From the NCBI RefSeq assembly GCF_000379525.1, contig NZ_KB902520.1, positions 76,419-140,418 on the forward strand: 64,000 nucleotides of DNA. The letters run 5' to 3'. Position 1 is the first letter of the stretch. Each line of letters begins with the position of its first letter. Source of the stretch: Lamprocystis purpurea DSM 4197 (lineage in GTDB: Bacteria > Pseudomonadota > Gammaproteobacteria > Chromatiales > Chromatiaceae). Position numbers and translations under genes: made by a program. Of this stretch, positions 43,597-52,783 are shown in pieces. The notes below the pieces were generated by a model, which was given only the letters and a program-made list of their open reading frames with translations, had not been told where the DNA came from and ran no database searches.

Positions 43597-45036
43597 GTGG
43601 AATCCACAACCGCCGACTTCATCGAGAACCGGACCTTCGACGAGATCCAGATCGGACAGACCGCGGAACTGGAGCGCACCCTGACCCGCGACGACGTGGC
43701 CCTGTTCGGCAAGGTGTCCGGAGACCTCAACCCGATCCACACCGACGCGGCCTATGCCGTGGAGAGCGGGGCCCGGGGGGTGGTCGGCCACAGCCTCTGG
43801 GCCACCAGCCTGATCTCCAGCTTGTTGGGCAACGTGCTGCCCGGTCCAGGTACGGTGTATGTCAGCCAGGACTCCAACTTCCACCGGGCGGTGGACTTGG
43901 GCGACACCCTGACCGCCCGCATCCGGGTCCGCGAGCGCCGCGAGGGGCGCGTCGTCCTGTTCGACTGCGAGGTCCGCAACCAGCGCCATGAGCCGGTGAT
44001 GGACGGCGTGGCGCAGGTCGTGGCGCCGGCGGAACGCATCCGCTTCCGCCGCGTGGAGGCCCCCGAGGTTTCGGTTCGGCACCACGACAGCTTCGGCGTC
44101 CTGTTGGAGGCGGTCCAGGCACTGGAGCCGGTGCCGACGGCCGTGGTTCACCCGGTCGACCAGGTCTCGCTGCAAGGCGCCATCGAGGCCTTCCAGGACG
44201 GCTTCATCCAGCCCATCCTGATCGGGCCCTTGGGCCGCATCCGCAGCGTTGCGGATGAACTCGGGCTCGACCTCGGCAGCATTGAGATCATCGACGTCGC
44301 GCACAGCCATGCCGCCGCCGCGCGCGCCGTGGCCCTGATCCGCGAGGGCCGTGCCGAGATCCTGATGAAGGGCAGCCTGCACACCGACGAGGTGCTCGCC
44401 GCCGTGCTGGACAAGGTCAACGGCATCCGTACCGCCCGGCGTATCAGCCACGTCTTCGTGATGGACGTGCCCACCTACCCCAAGCTGCTGCTGGTCTCCG
44501 ACGCGGCCGTCAACATCGCCCCGGACCTGGAGGCCAAGGCCGACATCTGCCAGAACGCGATCGACCTGGCCCACACCCTGGGAGTCGCGCGACCCAAGGT
44601 TGCGATCCTGTCCGCGGTGGAAACGATCCGGCCCAAGATCCAGTCCACCTTGGACGCCGCCGCACTCTGCAAGATGGCCGAGCGCGGCCAGATTCAGGGC
44701 GGCGTCTTGGACGGCCCGCTCGCCATGGACAACGCGATCAACCCGGAGGCGGCGCGGATCAAGAAGATCGCCTCGGAGGTCGCCGGGGTCGCCGACGTGC
44801 TCATCGTCCCGGATCTGGAGTCCGGCAACATCCTCGCCAAGCAACTCATCTTCCTCGCCAACGCGGAAGCGGCCGGGGTGGTCCTGGGCGCGCGGGTGCC
44901 GATCGTGCTGACCTCGCGCGCCGACAGCGTGCGCACGCGCCGCGCCAGCGCCGCCGTCGCCGTGCTCCATGCCCATGCGGTGCGTCAGGGGCTGATCCTG
45001 AAAGACCTGCCCAAGGACCTGGTCAAGGGTGCTTGA
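43597..45036 (+). CDS. MaoC hydratase / phosphate acyltransferase fusion, copy 2
   Basis: 479 residues, same architecture as 8142-9572: a MaoC domain with SGDLNPIHTD (D-x-N-P-x-H) and a phosphate acyltransferase domain with the conserved AEILMKGSLHTDEVL and DVPTYPKLLLVSDAAVN. The start is a GTG at 43597 preceded by GCGAGGA; at the position of the copy-1 ATG this copy has ACA. The gene begins an intact cassette (kinase 10 bp later, FabI overlapping the kinase end, then DUF3141). No Pho box was found in the 176 bp upstream, which suggests read-through from the vWA operon or another promoter. Confidence 0.92.
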   Translation: MESTTADFIENRTFDEIQIGQTAELERTLTRDDVALFGKVSGDLNPIHTDAAYAVESGARGVVGHSLWATSLISSLLGNVLPGPGTVYVSQDSNFHRAVDLGDTLTARIRVRERREGRVVLFDCEVRNQRHEPVMDGVAQVVAPAERIRFRRVEAPEVSVRHHDSFGVLLEAVQALEPVPTAVVHPVDQVSLQGAIEAFQDGFIQPILIGPLGRIRSVADELGLDLGSIEIIDVAHSHAAAARAVALIREGRAEILMKGSLHTDEVLAAVLDKVNGIRTARRISHVFVMDVPTYPKLLLVSDAAVNIAPDLEAKADICQNAIDLAHTLGVARPKVAILSAVETIRPKIQSTLDAAALCKMAERGQIQGGVLDGPLAMDNAINPEAARIKKIASEVAGVADVLIVPDLESGNILAKQLIFLANAEAAGVVLGARVPIVLTSRADSVRTRRASAAVAVLHAHAVRQGLILKDLPKDLVKGA

Positions 45037-45046
45037 GGAGGCCGCC

Positions 45047-46264
45047 ATGAACGACCTGATCCTCACCCTGAATGCCGGGTCTTCCAGCGTCAAGTTTGCC
45101 CTCTACGAGATTGTCGATGACGCACCGGCGGTGCGCGTGAAGGGCCAGGTGGAGGGCATCGGCACGGCCCCGCATTTCGTCGCCAAGGACCCCTCGGGCA
45201 AGCTGCTGGCCGAGAGCTACTGGGAAGCCGTGCCCGCCGGCCAAGGCCACGCCCGCGCCTTCAAGCAGATCTGGAACTGGCTGGCGGACGCGGCCCAGGG
45301 CCAAGCCATCCTCGCCGTGGGTCATCGGGTCGGCCACGGCGGCGAGACCTATGCCGAGCCGGTGCTGGTGGACGCGCAGGTTCTGCACGTCCTGACCGGC
45401 CTGATCCCACTGGTGCCGCTGCACCAGCCGAACAATCTGGCCGCGATCCGGGCGGTGGCGATGGACCATCCCGAGCTGCCGCAGGTGGCTTGCTTCGACA
45501 CCGGTTTTCATCGCGGGCGCGCTCGCGTGACCGAACAGCTCGGCCTGCCGCGGGCGCTCCTGGACCGTGGGGTCAAGCGCTACGGTTTCCACGGACTTTC
45601 CTATGAGTACATCGCCGGGCGCCTGCGCGAGCTGGCCCCGGAGGTCGCCGACGGCCGGGTGGTGGTGGCCCACCTGGGCAGCGGGGCGAGCATGACCGCC
45701 TTGATCGGCGGACGCAGCGTCGATACCACCATGAGCTTCTCGGCCCTGGACGGGCTGCCCATGGGCACCCGCTGCGGGGTGCTGGACGCGGGGGTGATCC
45801 TGTTCCTGATGCGTGAGGACGGGTTGGGGGTCACCGAGTTGGAGGACCTGCTGTACAAGCGGTCCGGGCTGCTGGGTCTCTCCGGGGTCAGCAACGACCT
45901 GCGCGACCTGCACGCGAGCGACGACCCGCGCGCCGCGGAGGCGATCGACTATTTCTGCTATCGCATCGGCCAGACCCTGGGGGCACTGTGCGCCTCCATC
46001 GGCGGTCTCGATGCCCTGGTATTCACCGCCGGAGTCGGCGAAAACGACGCGGTGGTCCGCGCCAGGGTCTGCCGCGACGCCGCCTGGCTCGGCATCAGGC
46101 TCGACGAGGCGGCCAATGGGACCCAAGGCCCGCGGATCAGCCCGCCGGGTGCGATCCCGTCAGTGTGGGTCATCCCCACCGACGAAGAGGCCATGATCGC
46201 CCGCCACACCTTGCGCGTCGTACGTGAACTTTCGTCGCCAACATTGGGATCAGATCATGCTTGA
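45047..46264 (+). CDS. ackA: Acetate/propionate family kinase
   Basis: 405 residues with the whole ASKHA-kinase motif set: LNAGSSSVKFAL, ACFDTGFHR, YGFHGLSYEYIA, HLGSGASM, GLPMGTRCGVLDAG and FTAGVGENDAV. It makes ATP and a short-chain acid from acyl phosphate and ADP (or the reverse). The ATG at 45047 is 10 bp after the upstream stop with GAGGAGG overlapping. The end overlaps the fabI start by 8 bases, indicating coupling. It is the complete counterpart of the remnant at 9583-10334. Confidence 0.95.
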   Translation: MNDLILTLNAGSSSVKFALYEIVDDAPAVRVKGQVEGIGTAPHFVAKDPSGKLLAESYWEAVPAGQGHARAFKQIWNWLADAAQGQAILAVGHRVGHGGETYAEPVLVDAQVLHVLTGLIPLVPLHQPNNLAAIRAVAMDHPELPQVACFDTGFHRGRARVTEQLGLPRALLDRGVKRYGFHGLSYEYIAGRLRELAPEVADGRVVVAHLGSGASMTALIGGRSVDTTMSFSALDGLPMGTRCGVLDAGVILFLMREDGLGVTELEDLLYKRSGLLGLSGVSNDLRDLHASDDPRAAEAIDYFCYRIGQTLGALCASIGGLDALVFTAGVGENDAVVRARVCRDAAWLGIRLDEAANGTQGPRISPPGAIPSVWVIPTDEEAMIARHTLRVVRELSSPTLGSDHA

Positions 46265-47036
46265 TGACAGCTATTTCAGCCTTGACGGCAAGAAGGGCCT
46301 GGTGATCGGGATTGCCAACGAACACTCGATCGCCTACGGCTGCGCCAGGGCCTTCCGCACCTTGGGGGCAGACCTGGCAGTCACCTATCTCAACGACAAG
46401 GCCCGGCCCTACGTAGAACCGCTCGCCAAGACGGTCGACGCCGAGCTCTTTCTGCCCTGCGACGTGATGGTGGAAGGCGAACTGGAGTCGGTCTTCGCGG
46501 CCGTGCGTGAACGCTGGGGCCGACTCGACTTCGCGGTCCATTCCATCGCCTTCGCTCCGCGCGAGGACCTGCAGGGGCGGTTGGTGGACTCCTCCGCCGC
46601 GGGGTTCGGCCTGGCCGTCAACGTCTCCGCCCATTCCTTCCTGCGCATGGCGCGCTTGGCGGAGCCCCTGATGGCAGACGGCGGCTCGCTCTTCGCCATG
46701 ACCTTCTACGGTGCCGACAAGGTGTTGCCGACCTACAACCTGATGGGTCCGGTCAAGGCCGCACTGGAGGCGGCGGTGCGCTACGCCGCCGCTGAGCTCG
46801 GACCCAAGGGCATCCGCGCTTATGCCCTCTCCCCCGGTCCCCTGCACACGCGCGCCGCCTCCGGCCTCAAGGGCTTCGATGCCTTGGTGGACAGCGCCGA
46901 GCAGCGGGCCCCCCTGCGGCGGCTGGCGGAGATCGACGACGTGGGGGCAGTCGCGGCCATGCTCGCGACCCGCACCGGCGTCATGCTGACCGGGCAGACC
47001 ATCTACGTGGACGGCGGCTTCCACATCACCGGCTGA
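46257..47036 (+). CDS. fabI: FabI-like enoyl reductase, copy 2
   Basis: 259 residues, same length as copy 1. Cofactor loop GIANEHSIAYG, catalytic Tyr-x6-Lys in TYNLMGPVK, SPGPLHTRAASG and C-terminal YVDGGFH are present. The ATG at 46257 is chosen because it gives the copy-1 N terminus (MLDDSYFSLDGKKG); an upstream in-frame ATG lies inside ackA. Overlap with ackA supports one transcript. A role in reducing crotonyl-CoA-type substrates made by the MaoC domain is proposed, not shown. Confidence 0.9.
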   Translation: MLDDSYFSLDGKKGLVIGIANEHSIAYGCARAFRTLGADLAVTYLNDKARPYVEPLAKTVDAELFLPCDVMVEGELESVFAAVRERWGRLDFAVHSIAFAPREDLQGRLVDSSAAGFGLAVNVSAHSFLRMARLAEPLMADGGSLFAMTFYGADKVLPTYNLMGPVKAALEAAVRYAAAELGPKGIRAYALSPGPLHTRAASGLKGFDALVDSAEQRAPLRRLAEIDDVGAVAAMLATRTGVMLTGQTIYVDGGFHITG

Positions 47037-47070
47037 CCGCCGCCAACGTCTCGACTGACCGGAGTAGACT

Positions 47071-49485
47071 ATGCACAACTTCCCCGATTTCTCCCAGCAG
47101 CCGGAGGTGGCGAATGCCCTCACCGGGCTCGGCCAGTCCGCCAAGGACAGTAGCGAGGCCTTCGTGGGCTACGCCAAGGACTTGGACTTCATCGCCAAGA
47201 CCCACGGTGAGCGGGCGGCCAAAACGGCACAGACCAACCTCCAGCGCAACCATGAGGCCTGGACCACTGTCACGAAGGCCCTGATGTCGCCCCAGTTGGC
47301 CCCGCAACTGGCCCAGCAGTGGATCGCCTATCTCACCGATGCCGCCCAGCGCGCGGTGCTCGTCACCGATGCCCTGCGCCAGCGCGGCAACTACTTCAAT
47401 GAGCACGAGGAGAACTCGAACAAGACGGTGCTGAGTTGGGACCACGACCTGGTGATCGACGGCGCCAAACTGACTCGTCCGGTCAACTACTCGCTGGTGC
47501 GCATCCGGGCTCCCGAGGGTGTGACGGTGCGCGAGAACGGCCGCCCCTACATCATCATCGACCCGCGCGCGGGCCACGGCTCCGGGATCGGCGGATTCAA
47601 GCATGAGAGCGAGGTCGGCGTCGCCATCCATCAGGGTCATCCGGTCTATTTCGTGACCTTCACCCGACTCCCGCAGCCCGGCCAGACCATCGCCGACGTC
47701 ACCGCCGCGGAGGCCGACTTTGTGCGCGAGGTGCGCCGCCGCCACCCGGACGCGCCCCGGCCGATCGTCATCGGCAACTGCCAGGGCGGCTGGGCCGCCA
47801 TGCTGTTGGCCGCTACCAACCCGGACATCACCGGCCCCATCGTCGCCAATGGGGCGCCGCTGTCTTACTGGGCGGGTCAGAAGGGCAAGAACCCGATGCG
47901 CTACATGGGCGGCCTGGTGGGCGGTGCCATGTCCATCAAGCTCATGAGCGACCTGGGCAACGGGCTCTTCGACGGCTCCAACCTGGTGTCCAATTTCGAG
48001 CGCCTGAGCCCCAGCAACACCTGGTGGAGCAAGTACTACGACCTGTGGCGGGAGGTGGACACCGAGGTCCCGCGCTTCGTCGGGTTCGAGCGCTGGTGGA
48101 GCAGTTTCTATTACATGACCGAGCAGGAGATCCGCTGGATCGTCGAGAACCTGTTCGTCGGCAACCGCCTGGCGCGGGGCTGCGCCAACCTGGACGCCCG
48201 CACCCATGTGGACCTGCGCAACATCAACTCGCCGATCATTATCTTCGCCTCGCACGGGGACAACATCACCCCGCCGCAGCAGGCCCTGGGTTGGATTGCC
48301 GATCACTACAAGGACGTGGAAGAGATCAAGGCGCGCGGTCAGCGCATCCTCTACACCCTGCACGAAAATGTGGGGCATCTGGGGATCTTCGTCTCCTCGA
48401 CGATCGCCAAGAAGGAGCATCAGGAGATCGTCTCCACCCTGAAGGCGATCGAGGCACTGTCCCCTGGCCTCTACGAGATGGTGATCGCGGATGCCACCGG
48501 CGAGGGGTTAGACCGCCGTTTCCATGTCATTTTCCAGGAGCGCACCATCCCCGAGGTCATCGCCGAGTGCGGCGGGGATGACTCCGACCGCCCGTTCGCC
48601 GCCGTGGCCCGTTACTCGGAGCTTGCGACCCACCTCTACGACCTGACGCTCAGCCCCATGGTCCGGGCGATGAGCACCCAGCAGAGCGCGGAGCTGCTTG
48701 CCGCGACCAACCCGATGCGCATGCAGCGTGCGAGCCTGAGTGACCGCAACCCGCTGATGCAGCCGATGGCGGCCCTGGCCGAGCAGGTGCGCGCACAGCG
48801 CCAGGCGGCGCCCGCGGACAACCCCTTCCGGCAACTGGAGCAGTTCGGCGCCGATCTGGTGACTCAGGGGTGGGACCAGGTGCGGGACATGCAGAACGCC
48901 ATGATCGAGATGAGCTTTCACCTGCTGTGGTCGCTGCCCCCGGTGGCGGCCCTGGGCGCGCCCATGTCCCAACTCATCAGCGAGGCCCCCCAGGAGGACC
49001 TGCGCACCTTGGTGCAGGTGCAGGATGCCCTGGACCGCATCGAGCAGGGCAGCTTCGCCGAGGGCGTGATCCGCATGCTGATTCTCATGGCCCACTCGCG
49101 CAAGGAGGTGCGCCGCTCGCGCCTGGAGCGCTCCAACCAGATGCTCATGAGCACCGAGCCGTTCGCGAGCATGAAGCCGAAGACCCGCACCCGGCTGATC
49201 CATCGCGAGTCGCTGATCGTCGGCTTCGAACCGGAGGCGGCGATCGCCGCGCTGCCCAAACTGATCGCGGGTGACGAGGACCGCCGCCGTGCCCTGGCCC
49301 TGTGCTGGGAGATCGCCGGCCCGCGTGAGGAGATGAGCCCCGAGACCCTGGTGCTGATGGCGCGGCTCGCCGCGGTGCTGGATCAGGAGGCGTTGCCGTG
49401 GCAGCGCGAGGCGAGCGATCAACCCGACCAGCCTGACCCAGCCGACCAGCCCGAGAAGGTCAGCAAGGTACGCAGGATCGCGTGA
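47071..49485 (+). CDS. DUF3141 alpha/beta hydrolase with PHA-synthase-like box
   Basis: 804 residues. The N-terminal 100 are helical and resemble phasin-like sequence. The middle has an alpha/beta-hydrolase core with the lipase-like box IGNCQGGWAAMLLA near residue 234, where the nucleophile is Cys in G-x-C-x-G-G, the pattern of PHA synthases (class III: GICQGG). Later parts contain FASHGDNITPPQQALGW (possible Asp region) and ENVGHLGIFVSS (possible catalytic His). The C-terminal 300 residues are helical and end in charged, Pro/Asp-rich sequence. The family is uncharacterised. It closes the intact cassette. Confidence 0.85.
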   Translation: MHNFPDFSQQPEVANALTGLGQSAKDSSEAFVGYAKDLDFIAKTHGERAAKTAQTNLQRNHEAWTTVTKALMSPQLAPQLAQQWIAYLTDAAQRAVLVTDALRQRGNYFNEHEENSNKTVLSWDHDLVIDGAKLTRPVNYSLVRIRAPEGVTVRENGRPYIIIDPRAGHGSGIGGFKHESEVGVAIHQGHPVYFVTFTRLPQPGQTIADVTAAEADFVREVRRRHPDAPRPIVIGNCQGGWAAMLLAATNPDITGPIVANGAPLSYWAGQKGKNPMRYMGGLVGGAMSIKLMSDLGNGLFDGSNLVSNFERLSPSNTWWSKYYDLWREVDTEVPRFVGFERWWSSFYYMTEQEIRWIVENLFVGNRLARGCANLDARTHVDLRNINSPIIIFASHGDNITPPQQALGWIADHYKDVEEIKARGQRILYTLHENVGHLGIFVSSTIAKKEHQEIVSTLKAIEALSPGLYEMVIADATGEGLDRRFHVIFQERTIPEVIAECGGDDSDRPFAAVARYSELATHLYDLTLSPMVRAMSTQQSAELLAATNPMRMQRASLSDRNPLMQPMAALAEQVRAQRQAAPADNPFRQLEQFGADLVTQGWDQVRDMQNAMIEMSFHLLWSLPPVAALGAPMSQLISEAPQEDLRTLVQVQDALDRIEQGSFAEGVIRMLILMAHSRKEVRRSRLERSNQMLMSTEPFASMKPKTRTRLIHRESLIVGFEPEAAIAALPKLIAGDEDRRRALALCWEIAGPREEMSPETLVLMARLAAVLDQEALPWQREASDQPDQPDPADQPEKVSKVRRIA

Positions 49486-49590
49486 CCCGCATCGCCGGAA
49501 GGACGGCCTTCGGGTCGCCCTCCCGCGCACGCCACCGGCCCCGGACCACGCGGCGCCGACACCGCTCCAACGCAGCAGAGGAGATCCCCA

Positions 49591-51591
49591 GTGCGCCCTG
49601 ACCGGACCCGCCACCACAGCACCGAGCGTGGCAAGTTGGTAACCGCTGCCGAAGCGGTCCGCCTGATCCGTCCGGGCGACACCGTCGCCACTGGCGGTTT
49701 CGTCGGCATCGGCGTCCCCGAGGAGATCGAGATCGCCCTCCAGGACCTCTACCTGGCGCACGCGGACGATGCCAGTGACACCACGTGCCCGCGCGACCTG
49801 ACCCTGGTCTATGCCGCCGGTCAGGGCGACGGTGACGCGCGCGGCCTCAACCACCTGGCCCCCATCGGCCTGGTCAGGCGGATCATCGGCGGCCATTGGG
49901 GGAAGGTCCCCAAGCTCCAGCAACTGGCGGTCGACAACCAGATCGAGGCTTACAACCTCCCGCAGGGCGTCATCTCACAGTTGTTTCGCGACATCGCCGC
50001 CGACAAGCCCGGGCACCTCTCGCGCGTCGGCCTGGGAACCTTCGTCGACCCGCGTTTCGGCGGCGGCAAGCTCAATGCGCGCACCACCGAGGACCTGGTG
50101 GAACTGATGCAGATCGGCGCCGAGGAGTATCTCTTCTACAAAACGTTTCCGATCGACGTGGCCATTGTCCGCGGGACCACGGCGGACCCCGACGGCAACA
50201 TCACCATGGAGCGTGAGGCCCTGACCCTGGAATCACTCGCGCTGGCGATGGCCGCCCACAACAGCGGCGGGCTCGTGATCGTGCAGGTGGAGCGGGTGGC
50301 CGAGCGTGGGTCACTCAACCCCAGGCAAGTCAAAATCCCGGGCATCCTGGTCGACTGCATCGTGGTCGCGCGTCCCGAGAACCATATGCAGACCTTTGCC
50401 AGTGCCCATAACCCGGCCTTCGCCGCTGAGGTGCGGTTGCCGCTGGACGCCGTGGCGGCCATGAGCATGTCCGAGCGCAAGGTGATCGCACGGCGCGCCG
50501 CGATGGAACTGCGGCCCAATGCCGTGGTGAACCTGGGGATCGGAATGCCGGAAGGGATTGCCGCCGTTGCCAACGAGGAGCGCATCCTGGATATGATGAC
50601 CCTGACGGCGGAGCCGGGAGTCATCGGCGGCGTCCCGGCCGGTGGCCTGGATTTCGGGGCGGCGACCAACGCCGCGGCCATCATCGATCAGCCCTATCAG
50701 TTCGATTTCTATGACGGCGGCGGACTGGACCTGGCCTTCCTCGGGCTCGCCCAGGTCGACCGGGCGGGTAACGTCAACGTCTCGAAGTTCGGCAGTCACC
50801 TCGCCGGGGCCGGCGGCTTCATCAACATCAGCCAGAGTGCCCGTCAGGTCGTCTTCGTCGGCACGTTCACCGCCGGCAGACTCGGGCTCTCCTTTGCCGA
50901 CGGGCAACTGCGGATCGAGCGCGATGGCCCGGGGTGCAAGTTCGTCAGCACCGTGGAGCAACGCACCTTCTCCGGAGCCTATGCCGTCAGCCGCGGCCGT
51001 GAGCCCCTGTATATCACCGAACGCTGCGTCTTCCGGCTGACCGCGCAGGGATTGGAACTGACCGAGATCGCTCCCGGCGTTGACTTGGAGCGTGACATCC
51101 TGGCGCGGATGGAGTTCGTGCCCATCATCCACAATCCGCAGCCCATGGACGCCCGGCTCTTCCTGCCTCAGCCGATGGGGCTGCGCGGCGCGTTGGTCGA
51201 TCTGCCCCTGCCGGCGCGGCTCGTCTACGACCCGGCCAAAGACACGCTGTTTGTCAACTTCGAGCGACTGGAGGTGAGGGACCACGCGACGATCGGCGTC
51301 ATCCGTGATCTCATTGCCGATATCTGCGAACCAATCGGGCACAAAGTGTGCGCAGTGGTCAATTACGAGGGCTTCGAGGTCGACCGCGACCTGGAGGATG
51401 ATTACCTGAACATGGTGCAGGAAGCCGTAAACCGCTACTACCGCAGCGTCAGTCGCTATACCAGCAGTGTCTTCATGCGTACCAAGCTAGGGACCGACCT
51501 GGCTGCGCGCGGTCTCGCGCCGCACATCTTCGAGTCGGCCGACGAGGCGCGGGCCTTCCTGGCGGGAGACGCCGAGCGGACCACTGGGTGA
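49591..51591 (+). CDS. Acyl-CoA:carboxylate CoA-transferase with C-terminal extension
   Basis: 666 residues. The first 520 match the propionate/3-ketoacid CoA-transferase family: [47 protein letters not shown] and the catalytic-Glu loop [18 protein letters not shown]. The remaining 130 or so residues form an extra domain with STAS-like strands and helices ([35 protein letters not shown]). The start is a GTG with GAGGAGA upstream. It is 105 bp after DUF3141 and could exchange CoA between acids released by the kinase and acyl-CoA, closing a cycle. Confidence 0.9.
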   Translation: MRPDRTRHHSTERGKLVTAAEAVRLIRPGDTVATGGFVGIGVPEEIEIALQDLYLAHADDASDTTCPRDLTLVYAAGQGDGDARGLNHLAPIGLVRRIIGGHWGKVPKLQQLAVDNQIEAYNLPQGVISQLFRDIAADKPGHLSRVGLGTFVDPRFGGGKLNARTTEDLVELMQIGAEEYLFYKTFPIDVAIVRGTTADPDGNITMEREALTLESLALAMAAHNSGGLVIVQVERVAERGSLNPRQVKIPGILVDCIVVARPENHMQTFASAHNPAFAAEVRLPLDAVAAMSMSERKVIARRAAMELRPNAVVNLGIGMPEGIAAVANEERILDMMTLTAEPGVIGGVPAGGLDFGAATNAAAIIDQPYQFDFYDGGGLDLAFLGLAQVDRAGNVNVSKFGSHLAGAGGFINISQSARQVVFVGTFTAGRLGLSFADGQLRIERDGPGCKFVSTVEQRTFSGAYAVSRGREPLYITERCVFRLTAQGLELTEIAPGVDLERDILARMEFVPIIHNPQPMDARLFLPQPMGLRGALVDLPLPARLVYDPAKDTLFVNFERLEVRDHATIGVIRDLIADICEPIGHKVCAVVNYEGFEVDRDLEDDYLNMVQEAVNRYYRSVSRYTSSVFMRTKLGTDLAARGLAPHIFESADEARAFLAGDAERTTG

Positions 51592-51671
51592 CGGAAGCGG
51601 TCAGGCCGACGGGCAGACTTGGTATCCTTTCGCCGACCGTCCGCTCGTCGGCTGCCATATAGCCTACGTAC

Positions 51672-51740
51672 CTGATATCCGGACAGAGCCTTGGTGTCGG
51701 GGCGGGTTTGAAACCCGCCCCTGGCAGCCTGTCGGACTTT
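51672..51740. repeat. GGGGCGGGTTT palindrome with flanking modules
   Basis: GGGGCGGGTTTGAAACCCGCCCC is a near-perfect palindrome. The upstream GATATCCGGACAG recurs inverted beside the palindrome at 58324-58352, and the downstream CAGCCTGTCGGACTTTA matches 120-135 inverted. Confidence 0.6.
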
Positions 51741-51778
51741 AGGCGATTTCCGCATTAGACGCTATCAAGAATCAAGCT

Positions 51779-51900
51779 CCGTAGGAGCCCGCTTGCGGGC
51801 GTTGATCATCGTTCCGGCCGTAGGGTGGACAAGCGATAGCGCAGTCCACCGAATCCCGCGCCGTTGCTGGTGGACTGCGCTGCGCTTGTCCACCCTACGA
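51779..51900. repeat. Two further REP-type elements
   Basis: CGTAGGAGCCCGCTTGCGGGC (51779-51800 region) is the inverse of the element at 12-36. CGTAGGGTGGACAAGCG (51820-51837) is repeated inverted as GCTTGTCCACCCTACG at 51883-51898, so the pair can form a hairpin. Together with 51672-51740 these fill the 529-bp gap 51592-52120, where no gene is seen. Confidence 0.6.
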
Positions 51901-52120
51901 TGTCCCGTGGCCGGAGCGGCGATCAAGGCCGGTCACGGCGTCGGCATGCTGGTGGATTGGTGGGTCAGCCCTCAACTTCAGTTAGAATGCGGCCGTGGGT
52001 AGGGCGAAGCGACATGGCGCAGGGTTGCCCGCGCGGGAGCCCAAGGCTGACGCCTTGGATTTCAGCGGGTCTTTTCGCGCGCCGTTTGACGTTTGATGGA
52101 CCACTCCCAAGGAGCGAACT

Positions 52121-52783
52121 TTGGCGAAACCGCGGCTGAATCTTCCCGAGATCGAGTCATCCCTGCGCGCGGTGCAGCGGGACTTCGCGCAGATCAATGC
52201 CACCCTGGACAGTCCGCGCGACCCGCTGCGGGACGAGGTGCTGGAAAACCTGTTGGCGGGTTATGAGTATGTCGACTCGCTGCTCGCGGCGGATCTGGAC
52301 CCATTCGCGCTCGGCAACTCCAAACATCTTTTGCAGCTCAATTACCTGGTGCTTTGCGGAACCCGCGATCTGGCCTATGAGGAATGTGCCCGGCACGCGC
52401 GCGAAACCGAGCAGCGCTATTACGATGACACCAACACCGGCGGCGCGCGCGCCTTCATGAATGCCATGGCCGACCAGCGCGGCAAGAGCGTCTGGCGGCG
52501 CGCGGCCGGTGCCTATATTCAGATGCTTTCGGCGCCCCAACTCTTCATCGAGGGAAACCATCGTACCGGGGCCCTGGTGATGAGTTGCCTGCTGTGTCGG
52601 GAAGGTCACCCGCCATTCGTGCTCACGGTCGGCAACGCCAAGGCCTATTTCGACCCGTCCACGGTTGTCAAGGGCTGCCGCAAGCGCAGTCTTCATGCGC
52701 TCATGGCAATCCCGAAACTGCGCAAGTGTCTTGCCAAGCTCATCGAGAAAGAGGCGGATCGACGTTTCCTGGCTCGCTCCTAA
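52121..52783 (+). CDS. Fic/DOC-like protein lacking the catalytic histidine
   Basis: 220 residues from a TTG start that has AAGGAG 8 bases upstream. The only strong motif is QLFIEGNHRTGALVMSCLL at about residue 140, close to the Fic core HxFx(D/E)GN(G/K)R. The position of the catalytic His is Gln here, while the E-G-N and the Arg are kept. The fold around it (N-terminal helices, later NAKAYFDPSTVVKG) also suits a Fic domain. It may bind but not transfer AMP, or use another chemistry. It overlaps the convergent outer-membrane gene by 4 bases. Confidence 0.7.
   Translation: MAKPRLNLPEIESSLRAVQRDFAQINATLDSPRDPLRDEVLENLLAGYEYVDSLLAADLDPFALGNSKHLLQLNYLVLCGTRDLAYEECARHARETEQRYYDDTNTGGARAFMNAMADQRGKSVWRRAAGAYIQMLSAPQLFIEGNHRTGALVMSCLLCREGHPPFVLTVGNAKAYFDPSTVVKGCRKRSLHALMAIPKLRKCLAKLIEKEADRRFLARS

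Noticed and set aside
43522-45093. A 523-codon minus-strand open frame
   Set aside because: It lies wholly antisense to the MaoC-Pta gene, is His/Gly/Val-rich without motifs, and an equivalent appears opposite copy 1; it reflects codon bias in high-GC DNA.
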